DNA from: Halomonas sp. 1513
Lineage (GTDB): Bacteria; Pseudomonadota; Gammaproteobacteria; Pseudomonadales; Halomonadaceae
DNA: 64,000 bases
Assembly: GCA_001971685.1 (NCBI GenBank)
Contig: CP019326.1
Span: forward strand, 3,906,001-3,970,000
Reading direction: 5' to 3'
The position numbers and the translations under genes are program-made. This document shows, in pieces, positions 17,461 through 26,893 of this stretch. The number at the start of each line of letters is the position of its first letter. Position 1 is the first letter of the stretch. The notes below the pieces were generated by a model. It had not been told where the DNA came from. It was given only the letters and a program-made list of their open reading frames with translations, and made no database searches.

Positions 17461-18790
17461 CCCTGAGCCGCCCGCCCATTTCCTGGGCCAGGTCGACGGC
17501 GTAGTGGTCGGTCATGCCGCCAATGAAGTCGAGCATCCGCCGGTAGCTGGCGTATAGCGACCAGGAGGGCCGCGGGGTGTTTTCGCCGATCAGCGCCAGC
17601 ACCCGCTGGTGCTTGAAGCTCGACTCGCCGTGGTGGTGCAGCTCGTGGGCCGCGCCGATAAAGGCCTCGAGCAGAATCCCCAGCGTGGTGTAGGCGCCGA
17701 TCTCCAGCTTGGCCTTGCGCTCGTTCTGGAAGATCCGCTCACGGGCCAGCTGCTTGGCGGCCTTGACCCCCCAGTCGAGGTCCGGGTGGCACAGCTCGAG
17801 CAGATCGTGCTCCAGCGCACCGCCCAGCAACTCGCCCTCATGCTGGACGAACACCGCCCCCACGTCGCTGACGGCTCGCTCCATGGCGGCACCGCGCAGC
17901 GCGGCGATACGCCGCCGCTGGGACACCCCGTCGCTCAGCATGGTGTCGTACTCCGGCGGCTTGCCACCGGCGATCTGGGTCAGCACCTCGGCGACCTCGT
18001 CGTAGCGCAGGATGCCCATCTCCAGGCCATCCTCGAGATCGAGCAGCGCGTAGCAGATATCGTCGGCGGCCTCGACCAGCCAGGCCAACGGATGGCGGCA
18101 CCAGGCGTTGTTGCCGCGCGGCTTGAGCCCCAGCCGCTCGGCGACCTCGGCGAGCAGATGTGCCTCCGACTGGTAACTGCCGAACTTGCCGGCGCTACCG
18201 CCGTGCTCGACGGTCCAGGGGTACTTGAGCAGGGTGCCGAGGGTCGCACCGGTGAGGCGCATGCCGCCCTTGAACTGGTTGTATTCGATCTGGGTGACCA
18301 CGCGGAAGCCCTGGGCGTTGCCCTCGTAGGTCAGCAGATCGGCGCGCTCCAGCGCCGACAGGCCCTCGAGCAGGCCGCTGCCGTCCTGCTCGGCGCGCTT
18401 GAACCAGTCGCGAATGGCGTATTCGCCGGCGTGGCCGAACGGCGGATTACCGATATCGTGGCCCAGGCAGGCGGCCTGGACGATGACGCCGAGGTCGGCC
18501 GGGGTGATCCACTGCGGTAGCCGGTGGCTGAGCTGCTCGCCGACGATCATGCCCAGCGAGCGCCCCACGCAGCCCACTTCCAGGGAGTGGGTCAGGCGGG
18601 TATGAATATGGTCGTTGTCGGTCAGCGGGTGCACCTGGGTCTTGCGGCCCAGGCGCCGAAACGAGCCGGCGAAGACGATCCGGTCGTGATCCTTGTGAAA
18701 CGGGCTGCGGCCGATCTCGTTGCTCGCCGAGCGCGGCTTGTCGTTGAGCCGGCTCGGGTCGAGCAGTCGCTCCCAGTGCATCTGCGTCAT
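17453..18790 (-). CDS. dgt: Deoxyguanosine triphosphate triphosphohydrolase (HD domain)
   Basis: Hydrolyses dGTP (or other dNTPs) to the nucleoside plus triphosphate. The product is 445 residues. Features are the N-terminal SPFHKDHDRIVFAGSFRRL, HTHR-like DHIHTRLTHSLEVG near residue 60, the HD motif in CLGHDIGNPPFGHAGE near residue 110, and the distal Asp in VEAADDICYALLDLEDG. This pattern fits the dGTPase family. AGGAGG precedes the ATG. It is upstream of, and overlaps, the RNase T2 gene, so the two may together recycle nucleotides. Confidence 0.93.
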   Translation of the reverse strand: MTQMHWERLLDPSRLNDKPRSASNEIGRSPFHKDHDRIVFAGSFRRLGRKTQVHPLTDNDHIHTRLTHSLEVGCVGRSLGMIVGEQLSHRLPQWITPADLGVIVQAACLGHDIGNPPFGHAGEYAIRDWFKRAEQDGSGLLEGLSALERADLLTYEGNAQGFRVVTQIEYNQFKGGMRLTGATLGTLLKYPWTVEHGGSAGKFGSYQSEAHLLAEVAERLGLKPRGNNAWCRHPLAWLVEAADDICYALLDLEDGLEMGILRYDEVAEVLTQIAGGKPPEYDTMLSDGVSQRRRIAALRGAAMERAVSDVGAVFVQHEGELLGGALEHDLLELCHPDLDWGVKAAKQLARERIFQNERKAKLEIGAYTTLGILLEAFIGAAHELHHHGESSFKHQRVLALIGENTPRPSWSLYASYRRMLDFIGGMTDHYAVDLAQEMGGRLRGD

Positions 18791-18863
18791 CGGTGAAGCC
18801 TCCTTGAGAGGCTCATTCTGGCAGCCCCGGGCGCTAGGCGCTAGGCGCTGGGCACTGGGCGTG

Positions 18864-19032
18864 TCACTCCCCGTCGGCGAGCGCCGGCAGCAGCACCTTG
18901 ACCTTGCGGGTCAGGGTATTGCGCCCCCAGCCCAGCAGCTCGGCGGCTTCGCCCTTGCGACCGCCGGTATGCTTGAGCGCGGTCTCGATCAGTATCCTCT
19001 CGCAAACTCTAGAGAGGGGTACCGCCTCCTCC
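18864..19032 (-). pseudogene. Duplicated 3' end of ntrC (Fis-type DNA-binding tail)
   Basis: Positions 18881-19002 repeat 19056-19177, the end of ntrC, with only 3 mismatches in 122 bases. All 3 are silent, so about 40 codons encode the same helix-turn-helix tail. The copy reads in an open frame to a stop at 18864-18866, ends ADGE instead of AED, and diverges at its 5' side after a 9-base length difference. It has no obvious start and is out of frame with ntrC. Confidence 0.8.
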
Positions 19033-19041
19033 CGATGCTTC

Positions 19042-20451
<1,410 letters not shown>

Positions 20452-20518
20452 GCAAGCCTCCAGAGAACATCACGACAGCGAACAGCCGTGGCACAGATGA
20501 AAGGGCGGGTAAGACGGC

Positions 20519-21562
20519 TCATGGCGGCGCCTCCAGCGGCGTCAATAGCCTGAATTCGGTGCGCCCGGGCCGCGAGTCGCATTCGATCAGGCCCTGGTGC
20601 TGGTGCAGGATCGACTGGGCGATGGAGAGCCCCAGGCCGCTGCCCTCGGCGCGCCCCGAGACCATCGGGTAGAACAGCGTCTCGCGCAGGGGCTCGGGGA
20701 TCCCCGGCCCGTTGTCGATGATCGCCACCTCGCAGACCAGCCGATGGCGCTCGGCGCCGAGGGTGAACTGACGCTTCGCGCGAGTACGGAAGACCAGCCG
20801 CGGCGAGGCGGTCTCGCTCTCGCTCATCGCTTCCATGGCGTTGCGCGCCACGTTGAGCACCGCCTGGATCATGCGCGCCTCGTCGCCGAACAGGTCCGGC
20901 AGGCTGGGATCGTAGTCGCGCTCGATGGTCACCGCCGGCTGCTCGGCGAGCAGCAGTGAGCGCACCCGCTCCAGCACCCGGTGGATGTTCAGCGGCTGGT
21001 GGTGGCTGAGCTGGTTGGGCCCGAGCATGCGGTCGACCAGATCGCGCAAGCGGTCGGCCTCTTCGACGATGATGCGAGTGAATTCGGCCAGCTGGGGGTC
21101 GGGCAGGTCGCGCTCGAGCAGCTGGGCGGCGCCGCGGATGCCGCCCAGGGGGTTCTTGACCTCGTGGGCCAGGCCGCGGGTCAGCGTCTTGATGGTCTCC
21201 TGGCGGGCGATCAGCGCCTCTTCGCGGGAGATCCGCAGCAGCCGGTCGCGGGGCTCGATCTCCAGCAGCAGCTCGTCATCGGAGAGCGGCGTGACGGTAA
21301 AGTCGACGGTGGCGCTCTCGCCGCCGGCCAGGGTCAGCACCGCCTCGCGCTGGGTAAACGGATGAAACTCGCGCCGCGCCTTGAGCAGTACATCGGCCAC
21401 CGCCCCGTCGACGCCCTCCAGGCTCTCGAGACGAGTGCCTTGCACGCGTCCGACGCTTACCGCAAGCAGCGCTTCAGCAGCCGGATTCATCCACCGCAGG
21501 CGCAGGGTGCCATCAAGCAGCAGCACCGCCGTGGTGAGGTGTTCCAGCAGACGTTGATACAT
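20519..21562 (-). CDS. glnL: Nitrogen sensor kinase/phosphatase NtrB
   Basis: Cytoplasmic histidine kinase of 347 residues that phosphorylates or dephosphorylates NtrC depending on PII. A PAS-like N-terminus (residues 1-110) precedes the dimerisation helix with phospho-His in GLAHEVKNPLGG near residue 133. The ATPase domain follows, with VLNVARNAMEAM (N box), DNGPGIP and GSGLGLSIAQ. It has no membrane segments, as expected. It is preceded by a sigma54 promoter and an NtrC site, so the pair is probably autoregulated. Confidence 0.96.
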   Translation of the reverse strand: MYQRLLEHLTTAVLLLDGTLRLRWMNPAAEALLAVSVGRVQGTRLESLEGVDGAVADVLLKARREFHPFTQREAVLTLAGGESATVDFTVTPLSDDELLLEIEPRDRLLRISREEALIARQETIKTLTRGLAHEVKNPLGGIRGAAQLLERDLPDPQLAEFTRIIVEEADRLRDLVDRMLGPNQLSHHQPLNIHRVLERVRSLLLAEQPAVTIERDYDPSLPDLFGDEARMIQAVLNVARNAMEAMSESETASPRLVFRTRAKRQFTLGAERHRLVCEVAIIDNGPGIPEPLRETLFYPMVSGRAEGSGLGLSIAQSILHQHQGLIECDSRPGRTEFRLLTPLEAPP

Positions 21563-21598
21563 GGGGGCATCCCGCCGTCCTTGAGTTCACTATTGCTG

Positions 21599-21614
21599 TG
21601 CAAGAAGCGCGCCA
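21599..21614 (-). promoter_or_regulatory. Sigma54 promoter of ntrB-ntrC
   Basis: On the minus strand the 16 bases read TGGCGCGCTTCTTGCA, matching the consensus TGGCACGNNNNTTGCW at all but one position, with intact GG and GC at -24 and -12. It would start transcription about 25 bases before the ntrB ATG. Confidence 0.75.
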
Positions 21615-21666
21615 GCCTGAGCAAGCGCCTGTCGACGGCGTTCCAGGAGGGTGCAAGGCGCACTAG

Positions 21667-21683
21667 TGCACCATATTAGTGCA
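21667..21683 (-). promoter_or_regulatory. NtrC-binding site upstream of ntrB
   Basis: TGCACCATATTAGTGCA fits the NtrC palindrome TGCACCA-N3-TGGTGCA at 13 of 14 positions. It is centred about 87 bases upstream of the predicted start from the sigma54 promoter at 21599-21614, a normal enhancer distance. Confidence 0.75.
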
Positions 21684-21703
21684 ATGCGGGCAGTGCGGCG
21701 ATC

Positions 21704-21724
21704 AGCGCGGTGCACCACCGCGCT
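21704..21724. repeat. Inverted repeat between the DUF4124 gene and ntrB
   Basis: A perfect 9-bp inverted repeat (21704-21712 with 21716-21724) around CAC. It could terminate the DUF4124 transcript, but no T run follows. It also contains GGTGCACC, reminiscent of NtrC half sites. The rest of 21563-21930 shows no gene. Confidence 0.45.
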
Positions 21725-21930
21725 CAATCGTCATTCTCGCGACGCGACGGTGGCGACGGTTGATCGCGGGCGGCGCTGCTGGCACCGGCCTCATAGTCGA
21801 GCGCACTGTTGTCGCGCACCCGTTCGGCGTGATCAAAGGCATCCATGCCGCTCGCTTGCGGCGCAGGCGTGCGGCAGGGTCTCGGGCTGCCGTCCGGGCA
21901 CAGCGACCCCCGTGCCCGGCGAGGGGGCAG

Positions 21931-22533
21931 CTAATTGGGATTGTTGGGGTTCTGCGGCAGGTTGACGCTGGCACGCTGCACGTAGAGGGTCACCGGCGCA
22001 CTGCGATGGCGCACCTCACCCCGCGAATCGAGCAGTTCGGCCTGCAGCACGCGCTCACCGCGCTCGAGGTTGCCGACCATGAACACATCGCTGTGCATCG
22101 CCGACTGGCTCACCGCACCGTCCACCAGTAGCCGCACCCGGTGATCCTCGCGCAGGGCCGGCTCGATGCCCAGCTCGACCTGCAGGTTGCCGGCCTCGCC
22201 GGTCTGCAGCGTCTCCTCATTGCGCGGTGACGCAATGCGGAAGGTCGAATACGGCATGAACGGCGATGATAGCGACTCCGTCGGCGAGGCCGAGGGCGAC
22301 GTGGCCTCGGGCACCGGCTGTGGCGCGGTCGCGGGCGCACGCTGGCCCGACGGCACCACGGTCAGCGGGTTGAGCTCGACCTGCTCACCGCCGCGCTCGG
22401 GATTGTCGGTAAACACCACGTTGCCCTGGGCATCGGTGGTGCGGTAGATCGACGTGGCATGGGCGCTGCTGGCGGCGCCCAGCAGGGCGACCAGCAGCGC
22501 GCAGCAAGCAGTTTTGAGTGGCAATTCAGTCAT
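21931..22533 (-). CDS. Exported DUF4124-domain protein
   Basis: 200 residues. The signal peptide is about 26 residues (ending SSAHA), followed by a DUF4124 segment (SIYRTTDAQGNVVFTDNPERGG), a Pro/Ala/Ser-rich linker near 60-95, and a C-terminal beta-rich domain with the pattern of a bacterial surface beta-sandwich (VELGIEPALREDHRVRLLVDG). The function is unknown. It lies between glnA and ntrB on the same strand, a position seen for DUF4124 genes in related bacteria. The ATG at 22533 with GGAG upstream is preferred to 22551. Confidence 0.82.
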   Translation of the reverse strand: MTELPLKTACCALLVALLGAASSAHATSIYRTTDAQGNVVFTDNPERGGEQVELNPLTVVPSGQRAPATAPQPVPEATSPSASPTESLSSPFMPYSTFRIASPRNEETLQTGEAGNLQVELGIEPALREDHRVRLLVDGAVSQSAMHSDVFMVGNLERGERVLQAELLDSRGEVRHRSAPVTLYVQRASVNLPQNPNNPN

Positions 22534-22595
22534 GCACCGGCTCCAACGCATGGCGACCCGAACGGGCCTGGTAGTGGTTTGGATAGTCTAGTGCA

Positions 22596-22627
22596 AAAAG
22601 GGGTTCCGCCGTGGCGGAACCCCTTTT
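22596..22627 (-). terminator. Terminator of glnA
   Basis: Perfect 15-bp stem (22596-22610 with 22613-22627) and two-base loop, with A/T runs at its base, between glnA and the next gene on the minus strand. Confidence 0.85.
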
Positions 22628-22671
22628 CTTGGGCGACAACGCTAGCCGGTGCCGCCTCAGCGGCAGGCCGA

Positions 22672-24078
22672 TCAGCAGCTGTAGTACATGTCGAACTCGA
22701 CCGGATGCGTGGTCATGCGCAGGCGCTCCACGTCCTCTTCCTTGAGCTCGATGTAGGCATCGATCATCTCGTCGGTGAACACGCCACCCTCGGTGAGGAA
22801 GGCACGATCCTTGTCCAGCGCCTCGAGGGCCTGATCGAGGCTCTCGGCGACGGTGGGAATCGACTTGCCCTCTTCCGGCGGCAGGTCATACAAGTTCTTG
22901 TCCATGGCATCGCCAGGATGGATCTTGTTCTTGATGCCGTCGATACCGGCCATCAGCATGGCGGAGAAGGCCAGGTACGGGTTGGCGGTCGGATCCGGGA
23001 AACGCGCCTCGACACGCTTGCCCTTGGGGCTCGCGGTGTACGGGATGCGGATCGACGCGGAACGGTTGCGGGCGCTGTAGGCCAGCATCACCGGCGCTTC
23101 GAAGCCCGGCACCAGACGCTTGTAGGAGTTGGTGGAAGCGTTGGTGAAGGCGTTCAGGGCACGTGCGTGCTTGATGATGCCACCGATGTAGTAGAGCGCC
23201 ATCTCGGACAGCCCGGCGTACTCGTCACCGGCGAACTGGTTCTGACCATCCTTCCAGAACGACTGGTGGACGTGCATGCCGGAACCGTTGTCACCCACCA
23301 GCGGCTTGGGCATGAAGGTCGCGGTCTTGCCGTAGGCGTGGGCCACATTGTGGATCACGTACTTCATTTCCTGAACTTCGTCGGCCTTCTTCACCAGAGT
23401 GTTGAACTTGACGCCGATCTCGTTCTGGCCGGCGTTGGCCACCTCGTGGTGGTGCACTTCGACGCTCTGGCCGATGGCTTCGAGGGTGTTGCACATGGCA
23501 CTGCGGATGTCGTGGAAGCTATCCACCGGCGGGACCGGGAAATAGCCGCCCTTGACGCGCGGACGGTGCGCCAGGTTGCCGCCGTCGACCTGACGGTCGG
23601 TGGCCCAAGCACCCTCTTCCGAGGTGATCTTGTACATGGCACCTTCGATATCGGCCTTCCAGTGCACCTCGTCGAAGATGAAGAACTCGGGCTCCGGACC
23701 GAAGAAAGCGGTGTCGCCCAGGCCAGAGGACTGCAGGTAGGCTTCGGCGCGCTTGGCGATGGAGCGCGGGTCGCGATCGTAGCCCTGCATGGTGGCCGGC
23801 TCGATGATGTCGCAGCGCAGCACCAGGGTGGCGTCTTCGGTGAACGGGTCGAGGAAGGCAGTACCATCTTCCGGACGCAGGATCATGTCCGACTCGTTGA
23901 TACCCTTCCAGCCGGAGATGGACGAGCCGTCGAACATCTGACCGTTCTCGAAGAACTCATCGTCGACGTCGCGTGCCGGAATGGTGACATGCTGCTCTTT
24001 ACCCTTGGTATCGGTGAAGCGCAGATCGACCCACTTGATGTCATGTTCTTCGATCAGGGCGAGAGTCTTCTCAGACAT
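22672..24078 (-). CDS. glnA: Glutamine synthetase, type I
   Basis: Combines glutamate, ammonia and ATP to make glutamine; the central ammonia-assimilation enzyme, a dodecamer. The product is 468 residues, the standard length. Features are the [16 protein letters not shown] segment near residue 50, metal-binding [38 protein letters not shown], and the adenylylation-site region [10 protein letters not shown] near residue 395, showing the beta subtype controlled by adenylylation. GGAGGACACC precedes the ATG at 24078. Transcription is predicted from a sigma54 promoter with upstream NtrC sites. Confidence 0.98.
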   Translation of the reverse strand: MSEKTLALIEEHDIKWVDLRFTDTKGKEQHVTIPARDVDDEFFENGQMFDGSSISGWKGINESDMILRPEDGTAFLDPFTEDATLVLRCDIIEPATMQGYDRDPRSIAKRAEAYLQSSGLGDTAFFGPEPEFFIFDEVHWKADIEGAMYKITSEEGAWATDRQVDGGNLAHRPRVKGGYFPVPPVDSFHDIRSAMCNTLEAIGQSVEVHHHEVANAGQNEIGVKFNTLVKKADEVQEMKYVIHNVAHAYGKTATFMPKPLVGDNGSGMHVHQSFWKDGQNQFAGDEYAGLSEMALYYIGGIIKHARALNAFTNASTNSYKRLVPGFEAPVMLAYSARNRSASIRIPYTASPKGKRVEARFPDPTANPYLAFSAMLMAGIDGIKNKIHPGDAMDKNLYDLPPEEGKSIPTVAESLDQALEALDKDRAFLTEGGVFTDEMIDAYIELKEEDVERLRMTTHPVEFDMYYSC

Positions 24079-24211
24079 GGTGTCCTCCACTAGTGAGCGT
24101 TGCTCGAAATATAGGCGTTGCGGGTCCAGCGTCGTTTGTAGCACGGCCGAGGCGGCTTGCCCACGGCGGCCGCCATGTACGACGACTCGGGTGATGCTTC
24201 TGCACTGAGAA

Positions 24212-24227
24212 TGCAGGCAGCGTGCCA
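24212..24227 (-). promoter_or_regulatory. Sigma54 promoter of glnA
   Basis: On the minus strand the bases read TGGCACGCTGCCTGCA, matching TGGCACGNNNNTTGCW with one change. Transcription would start near 24200, leaving a leader of about 120 bases. Confidence 0.8.
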
Positions 24228-24297
24228 AAATGGCGCAAAATGCTGCAAAAAAAACCCAACCTCATAATTTTCTGGGATTTTTACCCATACACCAACA

Positions 24298-24314
24298 TGC
24301 ACCATGAGTTGGCA
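24298..24314 (-). promoter_or_regulatory. Weak NtrC site upstream of glnA
   Basis: One perfect half site (TGCACCA) followed by a degenerate second half. It lies about 106 bases upstream of the predicted start. Confidence 0.4.
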
Positions 24315-24347
24315 AAGCGGCGAAAGAATCCCCGACCGAGCACCATA

Positions 24348-24364
24348 CGAACCATGTTGGTGCA
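24348..24364 (-). promoter_or_regulatory. NtrC site 1 of the glnA enhancer
   Basis: The plus strand reads CGAACCATGTTGGTGCA: a perfect TGGTGCA half and 5 of 7 in the other. It is one of a pair about 155-185 bases upstream of the predicted glnA start. Confidence 0.65.
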
Positions 24365-24377
24365 AAAATAACCTCGA

Positions 24378-24394
24378 TGCATCCAGATAGTGCA
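24378..24394 (-). promoter_or_regulatory. NtrC site 2 of the glnA enhancer
   Basis: The plus strand reads TGCATCCAGATAGTGCA: 5 of 7 and 6 of 7 in the two halves. It is centred 30 bases from site 1, three helical turns, as expected for cooperative NtrC binding. The rest of 24079-24621 holds no gene. Confidence 0.65.
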
Positions 24395-24621
24395 AAAAAG
24401 CCACGCCATGCCACGTGATGGTGCCATGGCCCAGCATCAGCCGCGGCTCGGCGTCTACCCCTACGAAAATCAGCCGACAAAATGATTGATACCTTTTGAA
24501 ACCCAAGGCTACCATCGCTTACATAACCACATGCTCAGCGCCGCGGCGCAGACATGCTGCGACCGATCCACCGCTAACCGCCACTCACCAGGCCGGGGCA
24601 ATGCGCTAAGGGCACGCTGTG

Positions 24622-25161
24622 ATGGATGCCTACTGCATCATTATCGATTCTCGTCTGATGGCCTCGCGCCTGCCGCGCTGCCTGGCCACCCTGAACCATG
24701 CGGTGGCGCGCTATCCCGACAGGATCGATATCCGCGTGGTCTGCGACGCTGACAATGGCAGCCTTAAGACGCTGACTCGGCGCATCGGGGCACGTTGCGA
24801 GACGATACGCCTGGGATCGTTCGGCGCCCGCAGCAACGAGATGGTGCGCCGAGCCCCGGGTAGCACCCTGATCTTTCCCACCCCCTGTGCGCGCCTGGTC
24901 GCCGACTGGCTGGACAAGGCCGATCACCTGCTGACCCATCACCAGTGGGACGCCGTGCTGCTCACGCCGCGGCGCCGGCCGCTGTCCCAAGGGCTCAGGC
25001 GCCTCTGGCAGCGCGAACCGGAAACCGGCACGCTGTGCGTCAGGCGCGACTGGTTCGAGCGCATTGGCGGCTTCGACCCGAGCCTCGATGAGGATGCCCA
25101 CAGCGACCTGCTGGCGCGGCTGCGCGCCTGCCAGGCGCGGGTGCTGGAGTTCCCGCTGTAG
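24622..25161 (+). CDS. Short GT-A/family 2 glycosyltransferase-like protein
   Basis: 179 residues. It resembles a compact family 2 glycosyltransferase: YCIIIDSRLMASRLPRCLATL at the start, a nucleotide-region Asp pair (VVCDADNGS), a GARSNEMVRRAPGSTLIF segment, and the acceptor-side WFERIGGFDPSLDEDAHSDLLARLR. A classical D-x-D is replaced by a weaker pattern, so activity is uncertain. The start may be the GTG at 24619 or the ATG at 24622. It is followed by a polysaccharide deacetylase gene, suggesting envelope polysaccharide work. Confidence 0.7.
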   Translation: MDAYCIIIDSRLMASRLPRCLATLNHAVARYPDRIDIRVVCDADNGSLKTLTRRIGARCETIRLGSFGARSNEMVRRAPGSTLIFPTPCARLVADWLDKADHLLTHHQWDAVLLTPRRRPLSQGLRRLWQREPETGTLCVRRDWFERIGGFDPSLDEDAHSDLLARLRACQARVLEFPL

Positions 25162-25257
25162 CGTGCTGTTATAGAGGTGGCGGATGCCCACGCGGCGCAA
25201 TACGCCAAAGCGCATTACACTGAGATAACGTGATAGGCCACGCGCAGGAGGTTCACC

Positions 25258-26277
25258 ATGACCCATTGGAACCTCGCTCTGGACATGGCCCAGCGCCTAC
25301 GCGGGCACTGGCGCCGCAGCCTGCGCGTGCCGCTGCAGGGACGCCGCGCCATCCTGGTGCTGCATCGAGTGCTCCCCGATGAAGCCACCGCCCGGCTGCC
25401 ACACCGGGCGCCCTACTGCCTCGGCCCGGAGAGCTTCAAGCATCTGCTGATGTCGCTGGTCGAGGTATCGCGCATCGTCTGCCTCGACACCGCCCTCAAG
25501 CCCCACCACGACCCGCGCGCCTGCATCGCCCTGACCTTCGACGACGGCTGGCGTGACAACGCCGAGGTCGCCGCGCCGCTGCTTGAGCATTACGCCCTGC
25601 CGGCCAGCATCTTCGTTACCACCGGCCTGCTTGGGCGCCCCCGCGGCGTGTGGTGGGAGGTCATCAGCGAGGGGCTATGGCGCCGTCAGCACGCCCAGCA
25701 GATCCACGACACCCTGTGCGACGCCGGGCTGCCGCCGCCGCCGCTGCCGCCTGCACACCCCGACCACGCCTACAGCGAAGCGCTGCTCGGCTACCTCACC
25801 GAGCTGCGCCGCTGCGACCCCATGCGCGTCAACGCCGTGGCCGAGGCGCTCTATCCCGATCTCGACCAGCCACCCCACGGGCTGGATCCGTTCAGCGTCA
25901 GGCGCCTGGAACACAGCGGCCTGTTCCGTTTCGGCGCCCACGGCGTGCTGCCGGAGTCGCTGGAGCCGCTCAGCGATGCGCGGATCTGCTGGCATATCCG
26001 CCGCTCCCGCGATGACCTGGCCAGGCTCTGCCAGGCACCGCTGGAGGCCTTTGCCTACCCCGATGAACAGCCCTCGAAACGGCTGCGACGACTCGCCAGT
26101 CGCTGCGGCGTGCGCCAGGCACTCGCCGGCTGTGGCGGCTGGCTGGCCCCGCAGCTCGACCCTCTGGCGATCCCCCGGATTCCCATCAGCCAGCCGGTGG
26201 CGCAGAGCCCCGGGCGCCTCTACGACTGGCTGCTGAGCCGCTGGCAGCCAATTGACGTCGGTCCACCAGCGCCGTGA
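25258..26277 (+). CDS. Polysaccharide deacetylase family protein
   Basis: 339 residues, NodB-homology carbohydrate esterase. The metal/catalytic motif is IALTFDDGWRDN near residue 85, followed by LPASIFVTTGLLG. A later HGVLPESLEPLSD with EAFAYPDEQPSKR is the family's C-terminal half. There is no signal peptide, so it is probably cytoplasmic or peripheral, acting on lipid-linked sugar. AGGAGG lies just before the ATG. It sits about 100 bases after the glycosyltransferase-like gene on the same strand. Confidence 0.87.
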   Translation: MTHWNLALDMAQRLRGHWRRSLRVPLQGRRAILVLHRVLPDEATARLPHRAPYCLGPESFKHLLMSLVEVSRIVCLDTALKPHHDPRACIALTFDDGWRDNAEVAAPLLEHYALPASIFVTTGLLGRPRGVWWEVISEGLWRRQHAQQIHDTLCDAGLPPPPLPPAHPDHAYSEALLGYLTELRRCDPMRVNAVAEALYPDLDQPPHGLDPFSVRRLEHSGLFRFGAHGVLPESLEPLSDARICWHIRRSRDDLARLCQAPLEAFAYPDEQPSKRLRRLASRCGVRQALAGCGGWLAPQLDPLAIPRIPISQPVAQSPGRLYDWLLSRWQPIDVGPPAP

Positions 26278-26442
26278 CAGCCGAGCGTTGAAGCCGCGTC
26301 GACCATGAGGTTTGTTTCTCAACGATAGAGTAGTTAGTTTGCGTGCTCGACCCAACAAAAACAGCAATTACATGTGCTGGCGCGCACTGCATCAATAGAA
26401 GTTGCTGTTTCAATGTCAACTAAATAACCATAGTGGCAGCGT

Positions 26443-26892
26443 ATGACACGCATGGATTTCTGGTCGGGGCTCGCCGTCAGCGCCCTGGCACTGACGCTCA
26501 TTACCTGGATCATCCCCCAGTATGGCGGTAGCGGCGCCTCCTTCGGTCTTCCCCCTCAGCTGCTGGCCACCCTCGGGGCCTGGCTGATGCTGCTCTGTGC
26601 CGCGGCGCTCAGCGTGGTCAGCGCCGTCAAGCTATGGCGCAGCGCCGAGTCCCCGATTCGCCTGCCCGGCGCAGGCCATCTCCTGCACCTGCTGTGGCCC
26701 TTTCTTTACGTGCTCGGCTTCATCTTCCTCATCGACCGCTTCCCGCTGACCTGGATCGCCCCGCTGCTGATCGGTGTCCTGCTGGTGATTCTCGGCGAGC
26801 GCCGCTGGTACATGGTGCTGCCGGTGGCCGTGGTTCCCGCGCTGGGGCTGTATGTCCTGACCGCCCATCTGATGCGAATTGGAGTGGTGTGA
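26443..26892 (+). CDS. tctB: Tripartite tricarboxylate transporter small membrane subunit, TctB
   Basis: 149 residues with four hydrophobic segments, the normal TctB size and topology. It is the small membrane partner of the TctA channel, which starts one base after its stop. TctC follows, so all three parts of a TTT-type solute transporter are present. TctB proteins are poorly conserved, so identification rests on size, topology and context. The solute is unknown. Confidence 0.88.
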   Translation: MTRMDFWSGLAVSALALTLITWIIPQYGGSGASFGLPPQLLATLGAWLMLLCAAALSVVSAVKLWRSAESPIRLPGAGHLLHLLWPFLYVLGFIFLIDRFPLTWIAPLLIGVLLVILGERRWYMVLPVAVVPALGLYVLTAHLMRIGVV

Positions 26893-26893
26893 G

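Noticed and set aside
18820..18870. Short direct repeats of a GGCGCTA unit after dgt
   Set aside because: Only two or three imperfect copies; too short to call a repeat element, probably slippage near the duplicated ntrC tail.
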